NCBI GenBank assembly: GCA_025362675.1
Contig: JANYFN010000166.1
Location: 1 to 48,615, forward strand
Direction: 5' to 3'
DNA length: 48,615 nt
Origin: Limisphaerales bacterium
GTDB taxonomy: Bacteria > Verrucomicrobiota > Verrucomicrobiia > Limisphaerales > UBA11358
The notes beneath the pieces are model-generated. The model ran no database searches, was not told the origin of the DNA, and saw only the letters and a program-made list of their open reading frames with translations. A program made the position numbers and the translations under genes. Of this stretch, positions 26,052 to 33,456 are shown in pieces. Numbering within the stretch: the first letter of the stretch is position 1; each line of letters begins with the position of its first letter.

Positions 26052-27362
26052 TTAGAAGTGATAAGTTAAGGTCAAGCTTATTATGTCCACAACATAGTTA
26101 AGGCTCGCTTGATCCGAGGTTTCGTTGATGAATTGATAGGAGAAAGCGCCCGCGAGATTTTCGGTGATCTGACGTTCCACATTTAAGGCCGCGCCATATT
26201 GTTCATAGCTGTTGGCTTGATTGAAGAACTGCGTTCCCTTGGTCCACCACACCGGCGTGCTCACGGCATATTTCCGCAATAAGGTGCAATTAGGCGACCA
26301 GCGCACTGTATAAGTGGCGTAAGCCTGACCATAGGACTGCAAATTCTGGCTGCGTTCCGCAGATAGAGTGTAATTGAACCATTGGTTGACCCGGTGCGAC
26401 AGCGATACGTTGAAATACAGGCCACTGCTCGAACCGACGCTGAGATTCGTGGAAATAGTGCCTTGCGGCATGACCTGTGTGAATCCCGCATGTATCTGCG
26501 CGTTTATGTAATCACTAATCTGCCAGCGGCTGAATGCTCCCGCCGACCATTGTTGGAGATCGGGTGAGCTGGCCGCAACCGACCGACTGTAACTGGCGGA
26601 AGTGCCGCCCGCCTCCAGCCCCAACACCAATCCACCCTGCACGTTGGCGCCCCCATTCAAATAAACATTCTCCGTCGAAGCATCCGGCACCGACACCCTC
26701 GACCCGAGTGAGATATAATTGCCATGATTGTAACCAGCCGAAAAAACGAGCTTGTTCATATCCCAGGTCATACCGGTGCCAATGCTATTGTCCAAGCTGG
26801 AGTTATCGCCGTTGCCATTAGCAGTCGGATTTTGATAACCACTCTGGCTCACGGTCACGGAATCGTGCAGGTTGAGCACGACATCGCCGATGTAGATATT
26901 GAAAATAAGACCCGAACCAGGATTCACATAGAACTGGCTCAGTTCCGGATGTTGTAGATAAGTCGAATAGCCAGCCGTGATGGAAAGATCCAGGCTGTTG
27001 AATTGCGTGACGGGATAATGCAACTGCGTGCTGACGCTGGGAACAAAAATGACATCGCCTTGCTGATGGCCGCTGCTTTGCAAACGGACGTTGTCATTGT
27101 ATTGCACACCCATCCCGGAAAAGGCGCGCAAGGTCAGATCGCCCAGCTTCATGTTGTAGTAACCGATGGTAGTCGCGGCCTTATGCTGGGCCTCAGCCGC
27201 CGCTTCCCCCGCCATTGATTGACGCAACGCTTCCTGGCCACACACCCTTTCGGCCCAGATCGCTGGCAAACTCAACGCCAACATCAGTTGCCAAAATCGA
27301 CATGAGGGATTAAACGCCATGCGCCTCGTCGTCCTCCGCAGCCCTGAAAATTTCCGGTTCAT
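26052..27362 (-). CDS. Outer-membrane beta-barrel protein of the exopolysaccharide operon
   Basis: The 436-residue protein has a signal region (core WQLMLALSLPAIWAERVCG) and then many alternating amphipathic strands (ATTIGYYNMKLGDLTLRAFS, YNDNVRLQS, LTYHF), ending in the C-terminal phenylalanine typical of barrels assembled by BAM. It resembles the 'putative beta-barrel porin 2' and EpsL/GfcD-like families seen with PEP-CTERM exopolysaccharide loci. It is the first gene of the export operon and probably forms the outer-membrane exit. A second start at ATG 27320, preceded by GAGG, would place the signal peptide nearer the N-terminus and may be the true one. Exact family uncertain. Confidence 0.78.
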   Translation of the reverse strand: MNRKFSGLRRTTRRMAFNPSCRFWQLMLALSLPAIWAERVCGQEALRQSMAGEAAAEAQHKAATTIGYYNMKLGDLTLRAFSGMGVQYNDNVRLQSSGHQQGDVIFVPSVSTQLHYPVTQFNSLDLSITAGYSTYLQHPELSQFYVNPGSGLIFNIYIGDVVLNLHDSVTVSQSGYQNPTANGNGDNSSLDNSIGTGMTWDMNKLVFSAGYNHGNYISLGSRVSVPDASTENVYLNGGANVQGGLVLGLEAGGTSASYSRSVAASSPDLQQWSAGAFSRWQISDYINAQIHAGFTQVMPQGTISTNLSVGSSSGLYFNVSLSHRVNQWFNYTLSAERSQNLQSYGQAYATYTVRWSPNCTLLRKYAVSTPVWWTKGTQFFNQANSYEQYGAALNVERQITENLAGAFSYQFINETSDQASLNYVVDIISLTLTYHF

Positions 27363-27652
27363 CCTGAATGACTATATTACTTCGACCTATAATGCCTGAC
27401 GCTTGAGTCCGCTCGCAATAATAAAGCCGGGCTATCTCGCCGCTCCCCTAGTATCAAAAACGTTTTGCGCTAGGAATAACACTTAAGGGATTATGCATAA
27501 TATCAGTTATCTGGCTTTAAATTGGCGCTCAATGGTGATTCCAAAAACGCTGAAAAATGGCAGCCAAATTCTGTTGTCGCGAAGCCGTTCTCATGGGAGC
27601 GCGGGACGGTGACTCGCTGCGTAGCGCGCCGCAACTCACGCACCTCAGCAGC

Positions 27653-27745
27653 GGCGTTTTCCAATTCCAGCTTAGTGATCAAGCCAGGCAGGAGTATGCG
27701 ATTCAAAGCAGTGGCAATCTATTGAATTGGAATTCGATGCTGGAA
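27653..27745 (+). pseudogene. Fragment of a Verrucomicrobial exported-protein C-terminal domain
   Basis: The frame reads GVFQFQLSDQARQEYAIQSS and then NLLNWNSMLE. This is the characteristic 'F-F-L-G..G..Y.IQ.S.NL.NW..L' module at the C-terminus of many exported proteins in this phylum. The surrounding ORF (27557-27784) has no signal peptide or other domain and stops soon after, so this is a relic. The rest of 27363-27944 shows no gene; it contains the promoter region of the export operon. Confidence 0.5.
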
Positions 27746-27944
27746 GCGCGCCAGCCTCCAGCAACCATGCGCGAAAAATATTGAGGTTGCCGCCAAAAAG
27801 AATGCATTAACAGGATTTGAGAACTAAATTAAGGAGTTTTAGCTGGAGAATTCGCTTCTGCTGATGTGCGGTCGCTTAAAAAGAAATTAATTTTTCGAAT
27901 TTCGCGGGGTGCTTTTACTGAGGCAAAAACACGTCAATAAAAAG

Positions 27945-28021
27945 TGGCGGGAGTGGCGGGGCTCGAACCCGTAACCTCTGCCGTGACAGGGCAGCGCTCT
28001 AACCAATTGAGCTACACCCCC
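27945..28021 (-). tRNA. tRNA-Asp (anticodon GTC)
   Basis: On the minus strand a full cloverleaf can be folded. The acceptor GGGGGTG pairs with CACTCCC (one G-T). U8-A9 and a D-arm AGCTCAATTGGTTAGAGC follow, then the anticodon stem CTGCC/GGCAG around CTGTCAC (anticodon GTC), and the T-arm ACGGG-TTCGAGC-CCCGC. The discriminator G is followed by an encoded CCA (27945-27947). Without CCA the gene spans 27948-28021. Confidence 0.96.
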
Positions 28022-28101
28022 GCGAAGGGGGACGGGACATTAAAAAATTTTCGGCGGCGCGTCAAGTTTTGCTTCGGGATGTTTTCAAAAAGATTTTCAT
28101 T

Positions 28102-28176
28102 AAGAAAATCCGGGCAGCAGACGCCAAGGAGGTGGGGGTGGGGAACCCCGCTGAAGAAACGTGCTGCTACCCGAAT
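28102..28176 (-). ncRNA. Candidate small RNA (~75 nt) with C-rich, anti-SD-like loop
   Basis: A strong promoter on the minus strand (next entry) predicts a start near 28176. The transcript would fold with its first and last 12 nt pairing completely (TTCGGGTAGCAG with CTGCTGCCCGGA, with G-U pairs). Five more pairs follow after a bulge, and then ATTTTCTT forms a terminator-like tail. The large loop contains CCCCACCCCCACCTCCTT, which includes CACCTCCTT, identical to the anti-Shine-Dalgarno end of 16S rRNA. It does not contain the SRP RNA tetraloop motif and does not look like 6S or tmRNA. No protein frame fits. The evidence is structural only; expression is unproven. Confidence 0.5.
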
Positions 28177-28182
28177 AAGGTC

Positions 28183-28210
28183 ATGTTACAGCCAGGTGAC
28201 AAATTGTCAA
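28183..28210 (-). promoter_or_regulatory. Consensus sigma70-type promoter for the candidate small RNA
   Basis: On the minus strand TTGACA (28210-28205) and TAACAT (28188-28183) are separated by 16 bp. The predicted start is at the A complementary to 28176. It could not serve mutL, which runs in the other direction, and the tRNA lies about 155 bp further on, beyond a terminator-like hairpin. Confidence 0.55.
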
Positions 28211-28361
28211 GATTTCGCTGGAATACCAATGTTTACGCATGAAAAACTATTAAAAATGACTTGTCGGCTCGTTTCTGGAGAATTATCTGGCAGGTCATCA
28301 CGCAAAGCCGGAACTAATCCAAACTCGTGCGACCCAGTAAATTCAATTCGACATTCCGCAC

Positions 28362-30401
28362 GTGAACTTCAAAATTCAGGAAGTGAATCGTATCAAGCTC
28401 CTTTCCGAACAGGTCGCCAACCAGATCGCCGCTGGCGAAGTGGTGGAACGCCCTGCCAGTGTCGTGAAGGAACTCGTCGAAAACTCCCTCGACGCGGACG
28501 CCAAAAAAATTACCGTCGAAATCGGCGCCGGCGGACGCAGTTTGATTCGCATCACAGACGACGGTTTTGGCATGAGCCGTGACGACGCCCTGCTCTCGCT
28601 GGAACGTCACGCGACGAGCAAAATCCAGCGAGCGGAAGATCTGGCCTCCATCGCCACAATGGGTTTTCGCGGCGAAGCCTTGCCCAGTATTGCGAGCGTG
28701 AGTCGTTTCACGTTGATGACGCGTGAGCGCGAAAGTGATTCGCCCGAAGGCTCGCAAATTATTGTGAATGGCGGGACGATCGCCGAAGTGAAAGCTTCCG
28801 GCGGGGCAACGGGCACAAGTATTGAGGTGCGGCAATTATTTTATAACCTGCCCGCGCGGCGTAAATTTCTTCGCACCGAGGAAACTGAAGCGGCGCACAT
28901 CCAACATTATCTCACGCTCGCCGCGCTCGCGTTTCCCGAAGTGGCATTTTCATTTGTTAAAGATGGGCGCAATGTCTGGCAGTTGCCGGCGGTCAAATCC
29001 GGCGTGGCCACTTCCAGTCGCATCGAGGCGTTGCGCGAACGACTCCGCGCCTTGCTGGGCCATGAAAAACTTCTGCCCGTAAACTTTTCTGCGACGCTCG
29101 CCGACCCAGGAAAAGAAAGACCGCCGGATGAAACGGATATTTTTGAAACTGCGTCGCCGGAAAAACCTGCCGAATCTGAAATCTCAAATCTGAAATCTCA
29201 AATCCGCGTTTGGGGTTTGATCGGCACGCCGGGCGTTTCCCGCGCGACGCGTGAGAGTCAATTCACATTTGTAAACCGTCGCCCCGTGGAAAATCGTGGA
29301 CTCAACTTCGCACTCATCGAGGGTTACCATAATTCGCTCATGAAAGGCCGCTATCCCGTCTGCTGCCTATTCATCGAAATTGATCCCGCCGCCGTGGACG
29401 TGAACATTCATCCCGCCAAACGCGAGGTGAAATTTCATCGCGAATTCGAAGTCCGGAAACATGTCGGGCAGGCAGTGCACGAAACTTTGCTTGCATTTCA
29501 TGGCGAGCCGCAACTTCAAAATCTCAAGTCCAAGGTCGCGGCCCAAGTCGAGTTTAAGCCAATCCACACAGACGCAGAACCCGCGCTGCCAAATTTTCCA
29601 GAGCGACCACAATTCTCGCCGCCCGCGGCCGCGCCGATTTCTGCCGCCGCGCAAACCCCTTTAAAACCAGGCTTCTCCGCGCCGATCTCGCCGAAAGTGG
29701 ATTTTATTCCGGGTTATCCGCCGGCGCCCGCAGCCATCGGGCGTCCGTCAAACTTTGCGCCCGATCCCGTTTTACGCACCACGCATCATGGCTCATCAAG
29801 CCCCGTGCCGCTGCTCGAGGTGCCGCTTCGCATGGTCGGCGTCATTGGCAAACTTTACGTCGTGCTCGAATCGGATCGCGGCCTCGTGTTGCTCGACCAG
29901 CATGCCGCGCACGAAAGGATTTTGTTCGAGCAAATGATGAACCGCATCGAAGCGAACACCGTCGCGCCGTCGCAAAAATTATTATTGCCGGAAACCGTTG
30001 AATTGCCACCGCGCGACGCTCAGTTTTTGCGCGAACAATTGCCCGCGCTCGCGCGGCTGGGCGTGGGGTTAAATGAATTCGGCGAGCGGACCTTTTTGTT
30101 GGATGCGCTGCCGCCGTTCGTGAAAGTGCCGGACTCGCGCCGCTTTGTGTTCGATCTCGTGGATGAATTGCGCGCTGCCGGCCGCGAGGTGAATCTCGCG
30201 CGCCTGGGCGAACACACCGTGGCGAAGACCGTCTGTCGTCACGCGGTAAAAGCCAACGACCCGCTCGGTGGCGCGGAGCTGGAAAATCTTGTCGAAGATT
30301 TACGTCGCTGCGCCATGCCCTACACCTGCCCGCACGGCCGACCGACGCTGATCGAAATGAATTATCGCGAGCTGGAGAAAAAGTTTGGACGGGTGCAATA
30401 A
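28362..30401 (+). CDS. mutL: DNA mismatch repair protein MutL
   Basis: MutL couples mismatch recognition by MutS to strand removal. The N-terminal GHKL ATPase is complete: IAAGEVVERPASVVKELVEN, the DDGFGM box, GFRGEALPSIASVS, and FVNRRPVENRGLN. The C-terminal domain keeps the latent-endonuclease motif DQHAAHERILFE (about residues 512-523) and CPHGRPT near the end, so this is the endonuclease-type MutL of bacteria without MutH. The 679-residue length is normal. The linker (about residues 265-490) is Pro/Ala-rich and includes a short repeat insertion (separate entry). The start is GTG 28362; the conserved core begins about a dozen residues later (IKLLSEQVANQIAAGE), so the exact start is not fixed. 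Confidence 0.97.
   Translation: MNFKIQEVNRIKLLSEQVANQIAAGEVVERPASVVKELVENSLDADAKKITVEIGAGGRSLIRITDDGFGMSRDDALLSLERHATSKIQRAEDLASIATMGFRGEALPSIASVSRFTLMTRERESDSPEGSQIIVNGGTIAEVKASGGATGTSIEVRQLFYNLPARRKFLRTEETEAAHIQHYLTLAALAFPEVAFSFVKDGRNVWQLPAVKSGVATSSRIEALRERLRALLGHEKLLPVNFSATLADPGKERPPDETDIFETASPEKPAESEISNLKSQIRVWGLIGTPGVSRATRESQFTFVNRRPVENRGLNFALIEGYHNSLMKGRYPVCCLFIEIDPAAVDVNIHPAKREVKFHREFEVRKHVGQAVHETLLAFHGEPQLQNLKSKVAAQVEFKPIHTDAEPALPNFPERPQFSPPAAAPISAAAQTPLKPGFSAPISPKVDFIPGYPPAPAAIGRPSNFAPDPVLRTTHHGSSSPVPLLEVPLRMVGVIGKLYVVLESDRGLVLLDQHAAHERILFEQMMNRIEANTVAPSQKLLLPETVELPPRDAQFLREQLPALARLGVGLNEFGERTFLLDALPPFVKVPDSRRFVFDLVDELRAAGREVNLARLGEHTVAKTVCRHAVKANDPLGGAELENLVEDLRRCAMPYTCPHGRPTLIEMNYRELEKKFGRVQ
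29173..29204 (+). repeat. 14-bp tandem repeat inserted in the MutL linker
   Basis: AATCTGAAATCTCA occurs twice in direct succession, followed by a partial third copy. It encodes the peptide SEISNLKSQI in the non-conserved linker of MutL. The same ISNLKS-type peptide appears in unrelated proteins of Planctomycetes and Verrucomicrobia (recollection), which fits a short dispersed repeat that tolerates in-frame insertion. Confidence 0.6.
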
Positions 30402-30486
30402 TTTAAGCACCCATTAACGGCCAAAATCAAAACGGCTGAACCCGCCAAGATTTTTATCGTGGAGGCTCAGAAAAGCTCACCGACCA

Positions 30487-30687
30487 CTATTTTACCACGC
30501 CCGCAATAATGCTGTCCTTGGCAGTATTTTGTAACACCGCAACATCTGGCAAGCGCCGGATGAGGTAAAACGAAGGCGGCAACGCCCCGTCTCCGCGATT
30601 ATGGATTTTAGTTGAGTAGGCTAAGGCAGCCAATAAAACTAAATTTAATAAAACGGACACAACCGTGATTATGGTTTTTCTTTTCAT
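30487..30687 (-). CDS. Small membrane protein (66 aa), probable paralogue of the neighbour
   Basis: It has a basic N-terminus (MKRKT), one transmembrane helix (about residues 7-24, TVVSVLLNLVLLAALAYS) and a ~40-residue tail with PPSFYLIRRLPDVAVLQ, probably periplasmic. Its layout repeats that of the gene about 40 bp upstream (helix, a short polar hinge, then an aromatic/basic segment), which points to an old duplication. No family recognised. It is transcribed convergently with mutL, with 85 bp between stop codons. Confidence 0.55.
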   Translation of the reverse strand: MKRKTIITVVSVLLNLVLLAALAYSTKIHNRGDGALPPSFYLIRRLPDVAVLQNTAKDSIIAGVVK

Positions 30688-30730
30688 GGTTTTAGAGAAA
30701 GTTAAATGAGTGCTTACGAATTCCGGGTAA

Positions 30731-30946
30731 CTATTTCGATGGAGATAATTCCGGGGCAGTCACCGCCGCCGCGCTCTCGGCAGTTTTGGGAACATAAATA
30801 AACACCGGCGTCCGCATCGCGGAGTAGAGACGGTTATTTTCGCTGTCAGTCGTCGCGATGTAACCCACCGCTCCAAGCATCACCAAATTGATGGTGATTG
30901 AACTGGCCGCGATGATGTTCAGCATTCTTTGCTTGGTTGTTTTCAT
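30731..30946 (-). CDS. Small membrane protein (71 aa), probable paralogue of the neighbour
   Basis: I use the internal ATG at 30946 (MKTTKQRMLNIIAAS) instead of the longer ORF-track start, because the added 55 residues look random and the protein then starts with a basic patch followed by one helix (about residues 9-28). The tail TDSENNRLYSAMRTPVFIYV and a Ser/Ala/Thr end are probably periplasmic. Similar in build to the following gene, with which it may form a two-gene unit. Function unknown. Confidence 0.55.
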   Translation of the reverse strand: MKTTKQRMLNIIAASSITINLVMLGAVGYIATTDSENNRLYSAMRTPVFIYVPKTAESAAAVTAPELSPSK

Positions 30947-31559
30947 TATATTTATTTGGCGAATATTTACTGTTCGACTAGCTGTTTGATACCGGCACAC
31001 AAAACCTGTTTTATTAGTAAAAGTTGATCTTTTAGCACATTCACTTGTAAAATAAGCGTATATTATGCCAAATCTGAAATTTGTCATTCCGTCGGTGGCA
31101 ACCGTCAGCATTAAATGCGCAAAAAACCAATGAAATCGGCGCCAATTTAGAAATCAGGCTTTCTTCGCAAGGCGCGCCAACGCAACAGCAGACCGAGTAA
31201 ATTTCGTTCAGCTTGTGGAAAATTGACCATGCGGACAAATTAATGCCAATCCTGCAGCCAGCTGTGTTAATCCGTCGAAGAATCTGACCACCACTATGTG
31301 CGGGCATTTTCTACGAGCCTACCGACAAGCCTCGCCCGATTTGCAAAAAACTTGAAGCCGGAGAAAATGATTGTCCGGCCATCGCCACATGGCTCTGTCA
31401 ACTTTTACGATTTTTTTGCGCTGCTGGCGGAGCAGTATAATAATCGCGAGTCATGTTGTCAGCGCCACCACATTTTCGGGAAGTGCTCGGACTAGGATTT
31501 TAACCAAGACTAAACGCACAGGTTGCGGGAATTTTTTGAGCGGCTAATCTTTCGGCGGA
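30947..31559. other. Intergenic region, no gene recognised
   Basis: Short ORFs on both strands (for example 31041-31307 minus and 31298-31495 plus) show no signal peptide, domain or familiar motif. The first 130 bp are AT-rich and probably carry the promoter of the small membrane protein pair. I see no hairpin terminator or repeat. Confidence 0.5.
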
Positions 31560-32405
31560 ATGTTTTTTCGCGCCCGCCAATTTGAATTTCGGTTTCCGCG
31601 TCCCGCGCTCGTCATGGGCATTGTGAACGTCACGCCGGATTCATTTTCCGACGGCGGAAAATTTCTCGATGTGGACGCCGCCGTCGCGCACGCGTTGAAA
31701 CTATTTTCTGACGGGGCGGAAATTTTGGACATCGGTGGTGAATCCACGCGGCCCGGCGCGGGACCGGTGGGCGAGGCGGAGGAGTTGCGACGAGTGATTC
31801 CCGTCATCAAAAAACTCGCGACCACTTTCAAAATTCCGCTCTCGGTTGATACGATGAAACCGGCGGTGGCGCAGGCGGCGCTCGCAGCGGGTGCAAGCAT
31901 CGTCAATGATGTCGCGGCGAATCGCACGGATGAGGTGATGTGGAAAATCGTGGCGGCGGCGGGCGCGGGTTATATCTGCATGCACGCACAAGGCACGCCG
32001 CAGATGATGCAGAAAAATCCGGCCTACAAAAATGTGGTCGCGGAAGTCGCGGAGTTTTTTTGCGCGCAACTGGAAAAACTGAACGCTTGTGGCGTGACTT
32101 CCGAGCAAGTTGTCTTCGATCCGGGGATCGGCTTTGGCAAGTCGCTGGAACACAATTTGTCGTTGCTCGCGGGGCTGGAGCGTTTTACAAAGTTGGATCG
32201 ACCGGTGCTCCTCGGGGTTTCAAGAAAGTCTTTTATCGGAAAATTTTCGGGCGTGGAAACGAATCAACGCTTGCCCGCGTCGCTCGCCTGCGCGACTCTG
32301 GCGGTCGCCGATGGCGTGGAGATTATCCGCACGCACGACGTGGCCGAAACGGTGCAAGCCATTCGCATGGCGGAGGCGGTTTTGACCCGGAAAAATAATG
32401 CCTGA
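31560..32405 (+). CDS. folP: Dihydropteroate synthase
   Basis: FolP condenses 6-hydroxymethyl-dihydropterin pyrophosphate with p-aminobenzoate to make dihydropteroate in folate synthesis, in the cytoplasm. The TIM-barrel signatures are present: MGIVNVTPDSFSDGG (about 19-33), DIGGESTRPGA (57-67), SVDTMKP, INDVAA-like IVNDVAA, FDPGIGFGKSLEHNL and LLGVSRKSFIG with the SRK loop, then the terminal IIRTHDV. Length 281 is normal. Its 3' end overlaps cdaA by 8 bp, a folP-cdaA coupling seen in many bacteria. Confidence 0.97.
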   Translation: MFFRARQFEFRFPRPALVMGIVNVTPDSFSDGGKFLDVDAAVAHALKLFSDGAEILDIGGESTRPGAGPVGEAEELRRVIPVIKKLATTFKIPLSVDTMKPAVAQAALAAGASIVNDVAANRTDEVMWKIVAAAGAGYICMHAQGTPQMMQKNPAYKNVVAEVAEFFCAQLEKLNACGVTSEQVVFDPGIGFGKSLEHNLSLLAGLERFTKLDRPVLLGVSRKSFIGKFSGVETNQRLPASLACATLAVADGVEIIRTHDVAETVQAIRMAEAVLTRKNNA

Positions 32406-33273
32406 CCACATTCACATTCATGATTTGTTGAGTCCCGCGCTGGAGATTTTAATTCTCGCGGTGCTGATTTATTTTGCGTTCAAGTTTGTGCGCGGCACGC
32501 GCGGCTGGCCGGTGGTCATTGGTTTTGTGGTGGTGTTGCTCACGCTGGAATTAGTCACGACGCTGCTGAATTTGCAGGTGTTGAAATGGATTCTCGGCAG
32601 TGCGTCGGTGTTCATCGCCGTGGGCGCGGTGGTTATTTTTCAACCGGAATTGCGCCGGATGCTGGGTGAATTGGGGAATATGCCATTGTTCGCCAACACG
32701 AGTGAACAGCGCGAGAGTATCGAGGTCATCATCCAGACCTGCGAGCGGCTCGCAGATGTAAAAATTGGTGCGCTCATCGCCATCGAACAATCCATCCAGT
32801 TGCAGGAGGCGACGGAGGCAGGCATCAAGGTGGATTGCGACGCGACGCCGGAAATGTTGGAGACGATTTTTTTTCCGAACAACGCGATCCACGATGGCGG
32901 TGTGATCATCAAGGGCGATCGGATTGCTTATGCGGCGTGTATTTTTCCGCTGACGCAGCGGAGTGATTTGAATAAATCGCTCGGCACGCGGCATCGCGCG
33001 GCGATCGGATTGAGCGAAGAAACGGACGCCGTCATCGTGGTGGTTTCAGAAGAGACGGGAATGATTTCCCACGCTTATAAAGGTCAACTCGTGCGCGGCG
33101 TGTCGCTCGAAGAATTGCGTTCGTTTCTCACGCTGATCATTTTGCGCCCGGCCAAAACACACCGGTTACTGAAATGGCTGCGCGGGCACATCGGCGAACA
33201 TAACCGGCCGGTTGGTCCGGCCGTCATCACGAAACGTGAGTCGCGTCCGGCTCCGAAACCCAACGTCAAATGA
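32398..33273 (+). CDS. cdaA: Diadenylate cyclase CdaA (c-di-AMP synthase)
   Basis: It makes cyclic di-AMP from two ATP; this messenger controls osmolyte and potassium balance and wall homeostasis. Three N-terminal transmembrane helices (about residues 10-90) precede the DAC domain, which has the GTRHRAAIGLSEETDA motif (RHR) and FPNNAIHDGGVIIKGDRI. The metal-binding motif reads DGG instead of the usual DGA; the aspartate is kept. The gene overlaps folP (8 bp) at the start and the CdaR-like stub (ATGA) at the end, so one polycistronic message is likely. Confidence 0.95.
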   Translation: MPDHIHIHDLLSPALEILILAVLIYFAFKFVRGTRGWPVVIGFVVVLLTLELVTTLLNLQVLKWILGSASVFIAVGAVVIFQPELRRMLGELGNMPLFANTSEQRESIEVIIQTCERLADVKIGALIAIEQSIQLQEATEAGIKVDCDATPEMLETIFFPNNAIHDGGVIIKGDRIAYAACIFPLTQRSDLNKSLGTRHRAAIGLSEETDAVIVVVSEETGMISHAYKGQLVRGVSLEELRSFLTLIILRPAKTHRLLKWLRGHIGEHNRPVGPAVITKRESRPAPKPNVK

Positions 33274-33452
33274 ATTTTTTCTCCTCCCTGCGCAGCATGT
33301 TGCTCCACGACTTAGGCTGGAAAATTTTATCGGTTGTGCTCGCCGCCGCCATCTGGTTCACGGTGCATCGCAACTTGGTGGATAGTCTCGTTTCATCGTC
33401 GCCACCCAATGCGGAATCATCCGCGACGAACAGCCTTTTGCGGGTAAAATAA
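33270..33452 (+). CDS. Truncated CdaR/YbbR-like membrane stub (60 aa)
   Basis: The ATG overlaps the cdaA stop (ATGA). The sequence LHDLGWKILSVVLAAAIWFTVH matches the single N-terminal helix of CdaR/YbbR proteins ('N-GLKLLSLLLAVLLW'), the usual partners and regulators of CdaA. Full CdaR proteins carry three or four extracellular YbbR domains (300-450 residues). Here only the anchor and a 25-residue Ser-rich tail remain before a TAA, 4 bp from ftsY. It could be a degenerate gene or a minimal helix that still binds CdaA in the membrane. Confidence 0.72.
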   Translation: MNFFSSLRSMLLHDLGWKILSVVLAAAIWFTVHRNLVDSLVSSSPPNAESSATNSLLRVK

Positions 33453-33456
33453 TTTC

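Noticed and set aside
28102-28176. SRP (4.5S), 6S or tmRNA identity for the candidate RNA
   Set aside because: It lacks the SRP GGAAGGAAGCAG-type loop, is far too short for tmRNA or 6S, and has no tag peptide.
27944-28582. 212-aa plus-strand ORF
   Set aside because: It runs through the antisense of tRNA-Asp, the small-RNA region and out of frame into mutL.
31041-31495. Short ORFs of 88 and 65 aa before folP
   Set aside because: No signal, motif or conserved context; composition does not resemble neighbouring genes.
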